A DNA stretch of 64,000 nucleotides, taken from the NCBI GenBank assembly GCA_965214695.1, contig OZ243967.1:930001-994000 (forward strand), in the 5' to 3' direction. The position numbers were made by a program, and so were the translations under genes. The notes under the pieces were generated by a model. That model worked only from the letters and a program-made list of their open reading frames with translations, searched no databases and was not told the origin of the DNA. Position 1 is the first letter of the stretch. The number at the start of each line of letters is the position of its first letter. Source of the DNA: JAPOXR01 sp965214695. GTDB lineage: Bacteria > Pseudomonadota > Alphaproteobacteria > Rhodobacterales > Rhodobacteraceae. Shown here in pieces: positions 1-8,675 of the stretch.

Positions 1-331
1 GGAAGACAGAAAGGGACGCCGGAAGCGGCGCCGGGGTGGCTCCAGGAAATCCAGGACCCGCGGCGAGTCCGAGGTGACCAGCCCAGAATCGGTCGAGGAT
101 CCTGGCAAGCAGGAGATGGCGGAACAAGGTCAGGAGCAGTCGAAACCGCCACGCAAGCGGCGCCGGGGCGGCCGGAAGAAGGGGCAGTCGGGCAAGGGCA
201 CACTGGCAAAGGATTCCGGGATGGGTGGGTCGGAGGCCGATTCCACGGCCAGCACCGGGGATGGCGACAAGGTCAGCCATGCCTCGGAGGCAGGCGATTC
301 GGCAACGGCGACCACCACTGAAAGCGGTTGA
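1..331 (+). CDS. C-terminal tail of a basic, RNase E/G-like protein (5' end off window)
   Basis: An open frame enters the window at base 2 and runs 109 codons to a TGA at 329-331. The visible part is low complexity. It has two copies of a strongly basic motif (RKRRRGG followed by S/R, R/K, K), separated by acidic, Glu/Gln-rich spacers, and ends in an Ser/Ala/Thr/Asp-rich tail. Alternating Arg/Lys-rich patches and acidic linkers are typical of the disordered C-terminal scaffold of alphaproteobacterial RNase E, where such patches bind RNA. That identity is an inference: no catalytic domain lies inside the window, and a DEAD-box helicase tail would look similar. It is followed after 46 bases by a DsbA-like gene on the same strand. 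Confidence 0.5.
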   Translation, partial: EDRKGRRKRRRGGSRKSRTRGESEVTSPESVEDPGKQEMAEQGQEQSKPPRKRRRGGRKKGQSGKGTLAKDSGMGGSEADSTASTGDGDKVSHASEAGDSATATTTESG

Positions 332-377
332 TCGGGCGCCTGGACAGGAAATGGACATCCAGCAGATGGAGAGCATC

Positions 378-1184
378 ATGAGCACACCCCCTTCCCGACC
401 AACCACAGCTGCCTGCGCATTCCTGCGGGTTCCGGCACTGTTGATGACATTCCTGTGCATGGCGTGGCTGAACCCGCAACCGGCTGCCGCAACCGATCTT
501 GCCAATCTGACCGCGGTCGAACGCGAGGTTCTGCGCGAGGAAATTCGTCAGTTGCTACTCGAGAATCCCGACATCATCATCGACGCGCTGGAAGCCCAGA
601 GGACCATGGAAGCCGCAGAGCAGGAGGCGAGTGACGCGCAGCTGATTGCACGCTTCGGCGACGAATTGTTTCACGACTCCCATTCCTGGGTCGGCGGCAA
701 CCTGGATGGCGACATCACGCTGGTCGAATTCCTGGACTACAATTGCGGATTTTGTCGCAAATCCGCCGATGTCGTGGACGAGCTGATTGAGACCGACGGC
801 AATATCCGGTTCGTGGTCAAGGAATATCCAATACTGGGCACCAATTCCGAGATCGCCGCCCTGCTGGCCGTCTCGGTGCTGCAGCTGGCCGGTGATCAGC
901 AGTACAAATCGGTCCATGACCTGATGATGACCCATGAGGGCCCCTATGATGACGGATTTGTCAGCGAAGTTGCCGGCCTGGCTGGAATTGACCCGGAACT
1001 GATTGTCGAGCACATCGATTCCCTGACGCCGCATGACGCGATTTCCGCCAATTTTCAACTTGCCGGCAATATGGGCATCAACTCCACGCCAACTTTCGTT
1101 ATTGGGAACCGGATGGTGAGGGGCTATATTCCGTATTCAGAGATGCAGGAGATCGTGAATCAACAACGGTCCGGAACGAACTGA
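378..1184 (+). CDS. DsbA family periplasmic thiol-disulfide oxidoreductase
   Basis: A 268-residue secreted protein with a thioredoxin fold. The N-terminus has a hydrophobic segment and an Ala-rich cleavage site (about residue 38), so the mature protein should be periplasmic. The active site is Cys123-Gly-Phe-Cys126, and the cis-proline loop that faces it is Ser236-Thr-Pro238. A helical region rich in Glu and Leu (residues 45-90) precedes the thioredoxin core, as in the ScsC/Com1-like branch of the family. The ATG at 378 is preferred over the one at 351 because GGAGAG lies just upstream of it and the signal peptide then starts normally. The expected role is oxidation or isomerisation of exported proteins. 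The CGFC pair is less common than the CPHC of classical DsbA. Confidence 0.85.
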   Translation: MSTPPSRPTTAACAFLRVPALLMTFLCMAWLNPQPAAATDLANLTAVEREVLREEIRQLLLENPDIIIDALEAQRTMEAAEQEASDAQLIARFGDELFHDSHSWVGGNLDGDITLVEFLDYNCGFCRKSADVVDELIETDGNIRFVVKEYPILGTNSEIAALLAVSVLQLAGDQQYKSVHDLMMTHEGPYDDGFVSEVAGLAGIDPELIVEHIDSLTPHDAISANFQLAGNMGINSTPTFVIGNRMVRGYIPYSEMQEIVNQQRSGTN

Positions 1185-1255
1185 CGGGCAGAGATCCGAC
1201 CGGTCCGACTGTCGGCAATCGGTCAATCTGCATCAACCCCAGCGCCGAGTAGACC

Positions 1256-1744
1256 ATGAGCAAAGAAACTGATCGTGACAGCCAGACCGAGATCGAGGAT
1301 CTGGCCAGGCTGATGAACCAGTACGGGCTGGAGCAGGTCGAGATATCGAGAGTTCGCGGCGAGTTCCAGAGGGATCGGATCAGGCTGTCAAGGCCAAGGG
1401 CCGGCGCCGCTGCTGCTGCCAGCCAGCCGGCGCCGCCGACAGAACGGTCCACGGAACCGGCCCCGGCGGCAGCGGAGACCCTGGAAGGCAATCTCGACCC
1501 GACCTCGCATCCCGGGGCGGTTATCGCGCCGATGATCGGCACCGTCTATCTCCAGGCCGAGCCGGGGGCGCCAAGCTTCGTGGAGATCGGCTCCCAGGTC
1601 GAGGAAGGCCAAACCCTGCTCATCATCGAGGCGATGAAGACCATGAACCACATTCACGCACCCCATGGCGGAACGGTACGGCGAATTCTCGTCGAGGACA
1701 CGTCGATCGTGGAGTATGGCACGCCCCTGATGATCATCGAGTAG
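1256..1744 (+). CDS. accB: Biotin carboxyl carrier protein of acetyl-CoA carboxylase
   Basis: A 162-residue BCCP. The N-terminal 40 residues form an acidic and polar helix, followed by an Ala/Pro-rich flexible linker (about residues 46-80) and a C-terminal biotinyl domain. The biotinylation site is Glu-Ala-Met-Lys-Thr-Met, with Lys128 as acceptor; most homologues have Met rather than Thr after the lysine. BCCP carries the carboxyl group between biotin carboxylase and carboxyltransferase in the first step of fatty acid synthesis. It lies 11 bases upstream of accC on the same strand, the usual bacterial accBC operon. Confidence 0.95.
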   Translation: MSKETDRDSQTEIEDLARLMNQYGLEQVEISRVRGEFQRDRIRLSRPRAGAAAAASQPAPPTERSTEPAPAAAETLEGNLDPTSHPGAVIAPMIGTVYLQAEPGAPSFVEIGSQVEEGQTLLIIEAMKTMNHIHAPHGGTVRRILVEDTSIVEYGTPLMIIE

Positions 1745-1755
1745 GTCGGCGGCCA

Positions 1756-3096
1756 ATGGTTTCCAAGATCCTGATCGCCAATCGGGGCGAGATCGCGTTG
1801 CGGGTCATCCGGGCCTGCAGGGAGCTCGGCATACCATCGGTTGCCGTCCACTCGACTGCCGATGACACCGCCATGCATGTCCGCATGGCCGACGAGGCAA
1901 TCTGCATCGGGCCGCCGCCCTCCTCGCAAAGCTACCTGTCAATCCCGACAATCGTCTCGGCCTGCCTGGTCACCAAGGCCGATGCCATCCATCCGGGATA
2001 CGGGTTCCTCTCGGAGAATCCCGATTTCGTCCAGGTGCTCGAGGATCACGGCATCGCCTTCATCGGCCCGACCGCCGAGCATATTCGCCTGATGGGCGAC
2101 AAGATAACCGCCAAAAAGACCATGCGTTCGCTTGGTATCAGCTGCGTTCCGGGCTCGGATGGCAGCGTCTCGAGCGTCGAGGATGCTGCCGCCATCGCCG
2201 ATGACATCGGATACCCGGTGTTGGTCAAGGCGGCGGCTGGTGGTGGTGGCCGCGGCATCAAGATTGCCAATTCCAGGACTGACATCGAAGATGCATTCCG
2301 AACCGCCCGCGCCGAGGCCAGGCTGGCCTTCGGCAATGACGAGGTCTATCTCGAAAAATACCTGGCCAGGCCGCGCCATATCGAGGTCCAGGTGTTCGGG
2401 GATGGGCGGGGCAACGCTGTCCATCTTGGTGAGCGGGACTGCTCGTTGCAGCGCCGGCACCAGAAATTGTTCGAGGAAACACCGAGCCCCTGCATCGATG
2501 ACGCCACCCGGCGGGAGATCGGCGGAAAATGCGCTGCCGCCGCCGCATCGATTTCATATGCCGGCGCCGGTACCGTGGAGTTTCTCTACGAGGATGGCGA
2601 ATTCTACTTCATCGAAATGAACACCCGGCTGCAGGTCGAGCACCCGATCACCGAATCGGTCTACGGGGTTGACCTGGTACATGAACAGATCCGGGTCGCA
2701 TCCGGCAATCCGCTGTCATTTGCACAGGAAGATCTCCGGATCAGGGGCCACGCCATCGAGGTTCGCATCAATGCGGAATCGTTCCCATCCTTTATCGCAT
2801 GCCCCGGAACGATCACCGCGTTCCACGCTCCGGGCGGCCCCGGGATCAGGACCGACTCGGCACTGTATTCCGGCTACCGGATCCCCCCGCATTACGACAG
2901 CCTGATCGGCAAGGTCATTGTTCACGCGTCGAACCGCAACGCCACCCTGGCCAAGCTTGGCCAGGCGCTGGACGAGTTGATCGTCGATGGCGTCGACAAC
3001 ACGGTCGGTCTGTTCCAGAGCCTGCTGAACGAACCGGAGATCATTGCCGGCAATTACGACATCCACTGGCTGGAGAAGTGGCTCTCGCGAACATGA
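1756..3096 (+). CDS. accC: Biotin carboxylase subunit of acetyl-CoA carboxylase
   Basis: A 446-residue ATP-grasp enzyme that carboxylates the biotin on AccB using ATP and bicarbonate. It opens with the family's N-terminal KILIANRGEIA block. It contains the mobile glycine-rich ATP lid (AAAGGGGRGI) and the catalytic strand EMNTRLQVEHP, whose Glu, Asn and Arg bind metal and bicarbonate. Its length is close to the roughly 450 residues of E. coli AccC. The stop codon overlaps the start of aat in an ATGA arrangement, so the two are probably translationally coupled. No frameshift or missing motif is seen. Confidence 0.96.
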   Translation: MVSKILIANRGEIALRVIRACRELGIPSVAVHSTADDTAMHVRMADEAICIGPPPSSQSYLSIPTIVSACLVTKADAIHPGYGFLSENPDFVQVLEDHGIAFIGPTAEHIRLMGDKITAKKTMRSLGISCVPGSDGSVSSVEDAAAIADDIGYPVLVKAAAGGGGRGIKIANSRTDIEDAFRTARAEARLAFGNDEVYLEKYLARPRHIEVQVFGDGRGNAVHLGERDCSLQRRHQKLFEETPSPCIDDATRREIGGKCAAAAASISYAGAGTVEFLYEDGEFYFIEMNTRLQVEHPITESVYGVDLVHEQIRVASGNPLSFAQEDLRIRGHAIEVRINAESFPSFIACPGTITAFHAPGGPGIRTDSALYSGYRIPPHYDSLIGKVIVHASNRNATLAKLGQALDELIVDGVDNTVGLFQSLLNEPEIIAGNYDIHWLEKWLSRT

Positions 3097-3767
3097 CCCG
3101 CAACCGGATGTCGGACAGTGTCCGGGCGGACACATCCATTCCGGTGCAGAAATTCCTCATCGCCCTTCTGCATGGATACTTCCCGATGGGGATCGATGAT
3201 CCCGGCGATCCGGTTCGCTGGTTCAATCCGGAGAGGCGGTGCATACTTCCGCTCGACGCCTTCAGGTTCCCCCGCCGCCTGCGCCGGCTTGCCCGGCGCC
3301 ATGACATCCGGGTGACTTTCGACCAGGATTTTGCCGCGGTCATCGCCGGGTGCTCGAAGCGCGACGAGACCTGGATCAACGGCCAGATCTCCGATCTCTA
3401 CCTGAAACTGCACGCTTGCGGCCTCGCCCACTCGGTCGAGGTCAGGATCGGCGACGAACTGGTCGGGGGTCTCTACGGCTTTGCCCTCGGCGGGGCATTC
3501 TCCGGCGAGAGCATGTTTTCGCTGTTTCCGGGCGCTTCGCAGATTGCACTACTTCACCTCGTTGCCCGCCTAAGGGATTGCGGCTTCCTGCTGCTCGATG
3601 TCCAGTTCCAGACACCGCACCTGGCAAGATTCGGCACCACCGAGATCAGCCGTCAGGGCTACCTCGAACTGCTCGGCGAGGCGATCAATGCCGGCACCGG
3701 GTTCAGCGCTCAGCCATCCTCGGAATCCACCAGTTCGGTCTTGCAGCGAACGAGCCATACATCGTAG
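3093..3767 (+). CDS. aat: Leucyl/phenylalanyl-tRNA-protein transferase
   Basis: A 224-residue Aat that transfers Leu or Phe from aminoacyl-tRNA to N-terminal Arg or Lys of proteins, marking them for ClpAP (N-degron pathway). Family hallmarks are the GYFPMG block near residue 30, the WFNPERR segment, and the GESMFS motif in the GNAT-like core. The start at 3093 overlaps the accC stop; an in-frame ATG at 3108 is an alternative. The last 58 bases overlap the 3' end of the convergent DUF2155 gene, so both C-termini are encoded in the same DNA. The C-terminal tail after about residue 205 is Ser/Thr-rich and not typical of the family. Confidence 0.93.
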   Translation: MTRNRMSDSVRADTSIPVQKFLIALLHGYFPMGIDDPGDPVRWFNPERRCILPLDAFRFPRRLRRLARRHDIRVTFDQDFAAVIAGCSKRDETWINGQISDLYLKLHACGLAHSVEVRIGDELVGGLYGFALGGAFSGESMFSLFPGASQIALLHLVARLRDCGFLLLDVQFQTPHLARFGTTEISRQGYLELLGEAINAGTGFSAQPSSESTSSVLQRTSHTS

Positions 3768-4093
3768 CGGGGATGATCCATTGCCGACAGTGCCGGCGCC
3801 GATGCAATCATCCATGCGCTGAACAGGGGCTTGCCGGATTTGAACTCGTCGATCACCACGTAGGCATAGGAGTGGAGGGCCGGGTTTTCCGGGAGGTACC
3901 GGCACTCTTCAAGCCGGATGGACAGCCGATCGAATTTCTGACTCTGGCCAACCGCGACCTCGAATTCGCTGACCCTGCCGGTTATGGTATCCAGCCCCCG
4001 CATGATGGCCCCACTGCCATTCAGCGCGTCCTCGGATGAGGCGGCGGTCGAGGACGACAATACCGCGGCAATCACCGCAGCCAGCCGGGTCAT
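3710..4093 (-). CDS. DUF2155 domain-containing exported protein
   Basis: A 127-residue protein with a short signal peptide (first 20 residues, Ala/Val-rich). It matches the DUF2155 pattern known in alphaproteobacteria: a LDTITGRV strand near the start, a conserved Glu-Cys-Arg-Tyr segment in the middle, and FSAWM-IASAPALSAMDHP-YDVW blocks near the end. The two cysteines (in ECRY and VRC) could form a disulfide. Function is unknown; it is regularly found next to aat and the NDUFA12-like gene. Its ATG overlaps the mlaD stop by 4 bases, and its 3' end overlaps aat by 58 bases. Confidence 0.85.
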   Translation of the reverse strand: MTRLAAVIAAVLSSSTAASSEDALNGSGAIMRGLDTITGRVSEFEVAVGQSQKFDRLSIRLEECRYLPENPALHSYAYVVIDEFKSGKPLFSAWMIASAPALSAMDHPRYDVWLVRCKTELVDSEDG

Positions 4094-4539
4094 TGTCCCT
4101 GGTTGAAGAAGAAATCGGACAACAGATCAACGAGCCCGACATATCCCCTGGTATCTACCATGATGTCGTCAGCCGCCAAATTGTCGGGCGACCCGCCCGG
4201 GCTGATCTCGATATACTGGCCACCAAGTATGCCCTCGGTCGATATTTCCGCCACGCTGTCATCCGGGATGCCCACACCGCTCTCGATGCGCATCCTGACC
4301 ATGGCAAAATAGGTCTCCGGATCCAGGTCGATTTCCCGGACCATGCCGATCGGCACACCGGCCATCTTGATCCGCGTACCTTCGTTGATTCCCTGGGCCG
4401 AGGAGAAACGCGCCGAGAGCTCGTATCCGCCCTCGCTGCCAAACCACTCCTGGTCCCGGGTCAGGTAGACCAGGAATACCAGCGCCACCGCCAGCACCAC
4501 GGCGCCAACCAGCGCCTCGAATCGATTCTCGGACATCAT
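4090..4539 (-). CDS. mlaD: MlaD/MCE family outer-membrane lipid asymmetry protein
   Basis: A 149-residue protein with one N-terminal membrane anchor (Ala/Val/Leu-rich, residues 8-26) and a single MCE domain (residues about 40-120, containing GTRIKMAGVPIG and GGQYIEISPGG). Single-MCE proteins of this size are the MlaD subunit of the inner-membrane ABC complex that moves phospholipids between the membranes. The partner genes mlaE, mlaF and mlaC are not in this window. Two consecutive ATG codons occur at 4539 and 4536; either can be the start. Translation is probably coupled to the following DUF2155 gene by an ATGA overlap. Confidence 0.87.
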   Translation of the reverse strand: MMSENRFEALVGAVVLAVALVFLVYLTRDQEWFGSEGGYELSARFSSAQGINEGTRIKMAGVPIGMVREIDLDPETYFAMVRMRIESGVGIPDDSVAEISTEGILGGQYIEISPGGSPDNLAADDIMVDTRGYVGLVDLLSDFFFNQGQ

Positions 4540-4564
4540 GCCGAATACCGTCCGGGTCCAGCGA

Positions 4565-4939
4565 TCATTCCGGCCTCCACGCCTCGTAATCCGGCCCGTC
4601 CTCCTTGCGGTCCGATCGCAGTGATCCCTTCGGAACGTAGGCGGCCCCGGTACCGGTCAAATTCATCGAATGCGACTTGCCCCAGGCAGGAGCGGGAACC
4701 GGCTCCTCGGTCGGAGGTTTCCCGAAGGTATGGTGCAGCCAGCCATGCCATTCCGGACCTACCCGGCTGGCCTCCATTTCGCCATTGTAGATGACCCAGC
4801 GCCTGGAGCCGTCCCGGTTCTCGTAGAACACATTGCCCTCGGCATCCTCGCCAACCCTTTTGCCCTTGCGCATCGTGTAAAGTCGGGTGCCGATGGTCTG
4901 GCCATTCCACCAGGTCAGTAGACTCCTGAGCAGCGTCAT
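4565..4939 (-). CDS. NADH:ubiquinone oxidoreductase NDUFA12-type accessory subunit
   Basis: A 124-residue homologue of the mitochondrial complex I 17.2-kDa subunit. The signature is a cluster of aromatic residues in the first two thirds: LYTMRKGKRVGEDAEGN, then YENRDGSRRWVIYNG, then PEWHGWLHHT. The C-terminal third is Pro-rich and ends in a DYEAWRPE-like tail. This protein is characteristic of alphaproteobacteria and mitochondria, which is one of the clearest taxonomic markers in the window. It lies between clpX and mlaD on the minus strand. Confidence 0.92.
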   Translation of the reverse strand: MTLLRSLLTWWNGQTIGTRLYTMRKGKRVGEDAEGNVFYENRDGSRRWVIYNGEMEASRVGPEWHGWLHHTFGKPPTEEPVPAPAWGKSHSMNLTGTGAAYVPKGSLRSDRKEDGPDYEAWRPE

Positions 4940-4967
4940 CCCTTGCTTCCCGAGCCTGCCTGCATCC

Positions 4968-6260
4968 CTAGCCGCCAGCCGCCACTTCGCCGATCTTGTC
5001 CTCGACTTCGGTCGGCCGCATCTTCTTGTCCGAGTAGATCAGCAGCGGTTGCACGGATGAGGACACCGTCTCCTGGTTGATGACCACCTCCTCGATACCG
5101 GTCTGGCATGGCACATCGAACATCGTCTCCAGCAGGATGTCTTCCAGTATCGACCTGAGCCCCCTCGCCCCGGTCTTCCGATCGATGGCCCTGCGGGCAA
5201 TCGCCTCGATGGCATCGTCGGTGAAGGTCAGCTTCACATCCTCGAGCTCGAACATCCGCATGTACTGCTTGATGAGCGCATTCCTTGGTTCGGTCAGGAT
5301 CTTGACCAACGCAGCTTCATCGAGTTTCTCAAGCGTGGCCACGACCGGAAGCCGGCCGACAAACTCCGGTATCAGACCGTATCGCAGAAGATCCTCCGGC
5401 TCGAGCGCCGCATACAACTCCTCGAGGCCCCGGCTCTCCTCGTCGGCGACATTTGCCCCGAAACCGATGGCCGAGCTGCGCATTCGCCTGGAAATGATCT
5501 TTTCCAGGCCAGAAAACGCGCCGCCGCAGATGAACAGGATATTGGTGGTGTCGATCTGCAGGAACTCCTGCTGCGGATGCTTGCGGCCTCCCTGGGGAGG
5601 CACCGAGGCAACGGTCCCTTCCATCAATTTGAGCAACGCCTGCTGGACACCTTCGCCGCTGACATCGCGGGTAATCGACAGGTTCTCCGCCTTTCGGGTG
5701 ATCTTGTCGACCTCGTCAATATAGACGATTCCCCGCTGTGCCCGCTCCACGTCATACTCGGAAGCCTGCAACAGTTTCAGAATGATGTTCTCGACATCTT
5801 CGCCGACATAGCCGGCCTCGGTCAGCGTGGTCGCATCGGCCATGGTGAACGGCACATCGAGAATCCTGGCCAGGGTTTGGGCCAGCAAGGTCTTGCCGCA
5901 GCCGGTCGGGCCGATCAGCAGGATGTTCGACTTGGCAAGCTCGATATCGGCCGATTTCGAGGAATTGGCCAACCGCTTGTAGTGATTGTACACCGCCACC
6001 GACAGGACCTTCTTGGCCCGGGCCTGCCCGACAACGAAATCGTCCAGGACGTCGAAGATGTAGCGCGGGTTGGAGGCGTCGGATTCCTCGCTCTTGCCGC
6101 CCTGCTTGGCCTCCTCCTTGATGATCTCCATGCACAGTTCAATGCATTCATCGCAGATATAGACCTGTGGTCCGGCGATCAGCTTCCTGACTTCGTTCTG
6201 GCTCTTGCCGCAGAAGGAACAGAACAGATGCTTGCCGTCGGTCTTGCTGGTGCTGGACAT
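4968..6260 (-). CDS. clpX: ATP-dependent Clp protease ATP-binding subunit ClpX
   Basis: A 430-residue AAA+ unfoldase that feeds substrates to ClpP. It has the N-terminal zinc-binding domain (FCSFCGK and CDEC provide four cysteines), a Walker A motif GPTGCGKT, a Walker B motif YIDEVDKI, the EGTVASVPPQGG pore region, and a VVATLEKLDE segment before the C-terminal domain. The start is set at 6260 because the family consensus begins immediately there; an upstream in-frame ATG at 6347 would add 29 residues with no resemblance to ClpX. It is 105 bases downstream of clpP on the same strand. Confidence 0.97.
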   Translation of the reverse strand: MSSTSKTDGKHLFCSFCGKSQNEVRKLIAGPQVYICDECIELCMEIIKEEAKQGGKSEESDASNPRYIFDVLDDFVVGQARAKKVLSVAVYNHYKRLANSSKSADIELAKSNILLIGPTGCGKTLLAQTLARILDVPFTMADATTLTEAGYVGEDVENIILKLLQASEYDVERAQRGIVYIDEVDKITRKAENLSITRDVSGEGVQQALLKLMEGTVASVPPQGGRKHPQQEFLQIDTTNILFICGGAFSGLEKIISRRMRSSAIGFGANVADEESRGLEELYAALEPEDLLRYGLIPEFVGRLPVVATLEKLDEAALVKILTEPRNALIKQYMRMFELEDVKLTFTDDAIEAIARRAIDRKTGARGLRSILEDILLETMFDVPCQTGIEEVVINQETVSSSVQPLLIYSDKKMRPTEVEDKIGEVAAGG

Positions 6261-6365
6261 ATTCAAACCCGCTCTTTCAGAAATCCCGGGATCGGGACGT
6301 CGACGAAACTCTGCCTCTTCTGCGTTTCCTACGCAAGAATCGGGCAAAAAACAACAATTGCCGCG

Positions 6366-6998
6366 TCAACTTCCGTCATCATCCGCCATGTCCCGCTTCT
6401 CGACAATCCGATCGATGATCCCCCATTCCCTGGCTTCCTCGGGAGTCATGAAGTTGTCCCTGTCGAGGGCATTTTCCACCCGCTTGACGGTCTGGCCAGT
6501 ATGTCTGGAATAGATTCGGTTCAGCCGATTGTTGGTCTCCAGGATCTCCCTTGCATGGATCGAGATGTCGGATGCCTGTCCCTGGAATCCGCCGCTTGGC
6601 TGGTGCAGCATGATTCGGCTGTTTGGCAGGGCAAAGCGCAGACCCTTGGTTCCCGCTGCCAGCAGCAGCGACCCCATGGAGGCCGCCTGGCCGACGGCGA
6701 GCGTCGAGATCTCAGGGGCGATATACTGCATGGTATCGTATATCGACAGGCCGGACGTCACGGCGCCGCCCGGGCTGTTGATGTACATGGCGATTTCCTT
6801 CTTCGGATTTTCCGACTCCAGGAACAGCAGCTGCGCCACCACCAGCGTGGCCAGCGTATCGCTGACCGGGCCCGACACGAAAACGATTCTCTCCTTCAGC
6901 AGCCGCGAAAAGATGTCGTAGCTTCGCTCGCCGCGCGATGTCTGCTCGACGACAATGGGCACCAATGTATTCATGTAGGTTTCGAACGGGTCCTTCAT
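6366..6998 (-). CDS. clpP: ATP-dependent Clp protease proteolytic subunit ClpP
   Basis: A 210-residue serine protease that forms the barrel of ClpXP. The catalytic triad is Ser107 (GQAASMGS), His132 (RIMLHQP) and Asp181 (ALDRDNFM). Conserved oligomerisation and oxyanion elements (INSPGG, QPSGG) are present. The start at 6998 is preceded by a strong AGGGGGGTGA ribosome site; longer in-frame starts add a Gly/Arg-rich stretch without homology. It sits between tig and clpX, the standard order. Confidence 0.97.
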   Translation of the reverse strand: MKDPFETYMNTLVPIVVEQTSRGERSYDIFSRLLKERIVFVSGPVSDTLATLVVAQLLFLESENPKKEIAMYINSPGGAVTSGLSIYDTMQYIAPEISTLAVGQAASMGSLLLAAGTKGLRFALPNSRIMLHQPSGGFQGQASDISIHAREILETNNRLNRIYSRHTGQTVKRVENALDRDNFMTPEEAREWGIIDRIVEKRDMADDDGS

Positions 6999-7127
6999 CG
7001 ACCAATCACCCCCCTGTTGCCTGTCCAGCCGCCTGCCGCGACCCTGCCAATCACCGCCGGAACCGGCTGGCTTCATCCCCTGCCGGGGCCTCGCTCACTC
7101 GCCCGGATTTGCTTCCGGCAAGCGACC

Positions 7128-8651
7128 TCACTCTTCGGCGTCGAATTCCCGAATCCTGCCGGATGCCTCGTCATGGGTCAGATCCTCCACCTTGACACTG
7201 GCCATGTTGGCGATGAACCGCAGCACCTTGCGCTCGACCTCCATTCCGGCAACCTGGTCCCTGAGGGCGGGCTGGGCGGCAATCAACTCCCGGGCTCCAA
7301 ACTGGCGTGCCTCCCGCGGGTACCTCTCCTGCACCCTGGTCAGGATTTCAGCTTCACTGACCGCGATGTCATTCCTGCCAGCCACTTCCATCAAATACAA
7401 TCCGAGCTTCAGCCTCCTGAGGGCAATCTTCTCGATCTCTTCATCGGAGGTGCCGGAACTCCCGGAATCCTCGCCGGCGGCCGCATCCTCGTCGCCGGCC
7501 TCCTCGGGACCCGCGCCCTCGCTACCGACCTTCTCGGCGCTTGCATCCGTCTTGGCCGTCTCAGCACCCGCATCCTCGTCTCCAGACTCCCTGGCGCTAG
7601 CATCCTCGTCGCTGGCGGCCTGGTCACCCTCACTTGCCGCTTCGCCGGCCATTGCCGGTTCCTCGACCTCACCAAGGGCCCGCCGCGTATTTGCCAACTC
7701 CCTGGCCAACAGCGTCGGTGGCAGCTGAAAGTCAAGCATTTCGTCGAGCCTATCCAGCAATTCCTTGTGCATAATTCTCTCGGAATGCGCGTTGCACCAT
7801 TCAACCAACTGGTTGCTGATGTCCGATTTCAGCTCTTCCAGCCCGGTTCCGCGCTTCTCGGTCAGGATCTCGTCGGTGAGTTCTGCCGGAACTGCCTTGC
7901 GAATGGCAGTGACCAGGATCCTCTGCTCGGCAGTTACTTGCCCGCCCTCGTCCGTTCGGGGGTTGGGGATTTCACGATCAACCGTCAATTCGTCGCCGAC
8001 CTTCAGGCCGATCAGGCTGAAGCCCTGTTCCTGAATGGCCTGCGGATTGTCCCAGGAGCGCAGCATGATCTCGCTCGCCGCATAGCGCTCGATCTCCTCG
8101 TCACCGACAAACATCCTTGCATCAACCTGGACCTCGTCACCATTGACCGCCTGGTACCCATCCTCCGTGTCTTCAACCTCGGCAATTTCCAGGGCAATGT
8201 TGGCGAGCCGGTCCTCGACCATGGCATCGATGTCGGACAGGGCGATCCGGGTCAGCTCGATATCCGAAAACTCGACCTCCGGAATTGACGGCAGGCACTC
8301 ATACTCGATGCGAATCTCCATCGGCTCGGCCTGATCGGGCCCGGCAGAGCCGGAGCCATCCTGGTCATCCACATGGATCGCGGGCTGGAAGGCCGGCTTG
8401 TTGCCCGCCTCCTCGAGATGACGATTGAATGACTCGGCGACGATCTTTTCAACCAGATCTCCCCTCATCCCGGCGGCGAAGCGTGCCCGGATAACATGGC
8501 TCGGGACCTTGCCCTTGCGGAAGCCCGGCAAGGTCAGCGTCGGCCTGACCTCTTCTATCTCCGAATTGATCCGGTCCTCGACTTCAGCCGATTCGAGCCT
8601 GCCCTCGCATTTGCGCACAAGCCCTTCGTTAAAGGTCTCCACGAACTCCAT
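7128..8651 (-). CDS. tig: Trigger factor with an unusual acidic insertion
   Basis: A 507-residue ribosome-associated chaperone and peptidyl-prolyl isomerase. The N-terminal ribosome-binding domain carries the signature GFRKGKVP, and the middle FKBP-like domain has GDEVQVD and GFSLIGLKVGDE segments. The protein is about 60-80 residues longer than usual because of an insertion encoded at roughly 7442-7675: a low-complexity Asp/Glu/Ala/Ser/Gly stretch of about 75 residues with no hydrophobic core, placed inside the C-terminal chaperone arms. The frame is intact across it. The start at 8651 follows AAAGGGGCG; the in-frame ATG at 8672 lies only four bases from the tRNA 3' end and lacks a ribosome site. 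It is the first gene of tig-clpP-clpX. Confidence 0.95.
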   Translation of the reverse strand: MEFVETFNEGLVRKCEGRLESAEVEDRINSEIEEVRPTLTLPGFRKGKVPSHVIRARFAAGMRGDLVEKIVAESFNRHLEEAGNKPAFQPAIHVDDQDGSGSAGPDQAEPMEIRIEYECLPSIPEVEFSDIELTRIALSDIDAMVEDRLANIALEIAEVEDTEDGYQAVNGDEVQVDARMFVGDEEIERYAASEIMLRSWDNPQAIQEQGFSLIGLKVGDELTVDREIPNPRTDEGGQVTAEQRILVTAIRKAVPAELTDEILTEKRGTGLEELKSDISNQLVEWCNAHSERIMHKELLDRLDEMLDFQLPPTLLARELANTRRALGEVEEPAMAGEAASEGDQAASDEDASARESGDEDAGAETAKTDASAEKVGSEGAGPEEAGDEDAAAGEDSGSSGTSDEEIEKIALRRLKLGLYLMEVAGRNDIAVSEAEILTRVQERYPREARQFGARELIAAQPALRDQVAGMEVERKVLRFIANMASVKVEDLTHDEASGRIREFDAEE

Positions 8652-8675
8652 CGGTCGCAACGCCCCTTTCATCAT

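Noticed and set aside
5577..8288. A 903-codon open frame on the plus strand
   Set aside because: It is antisense to clpX, clpP and tig, has no ribosome site or known motif, and is a shadow of high-GC codon bias.
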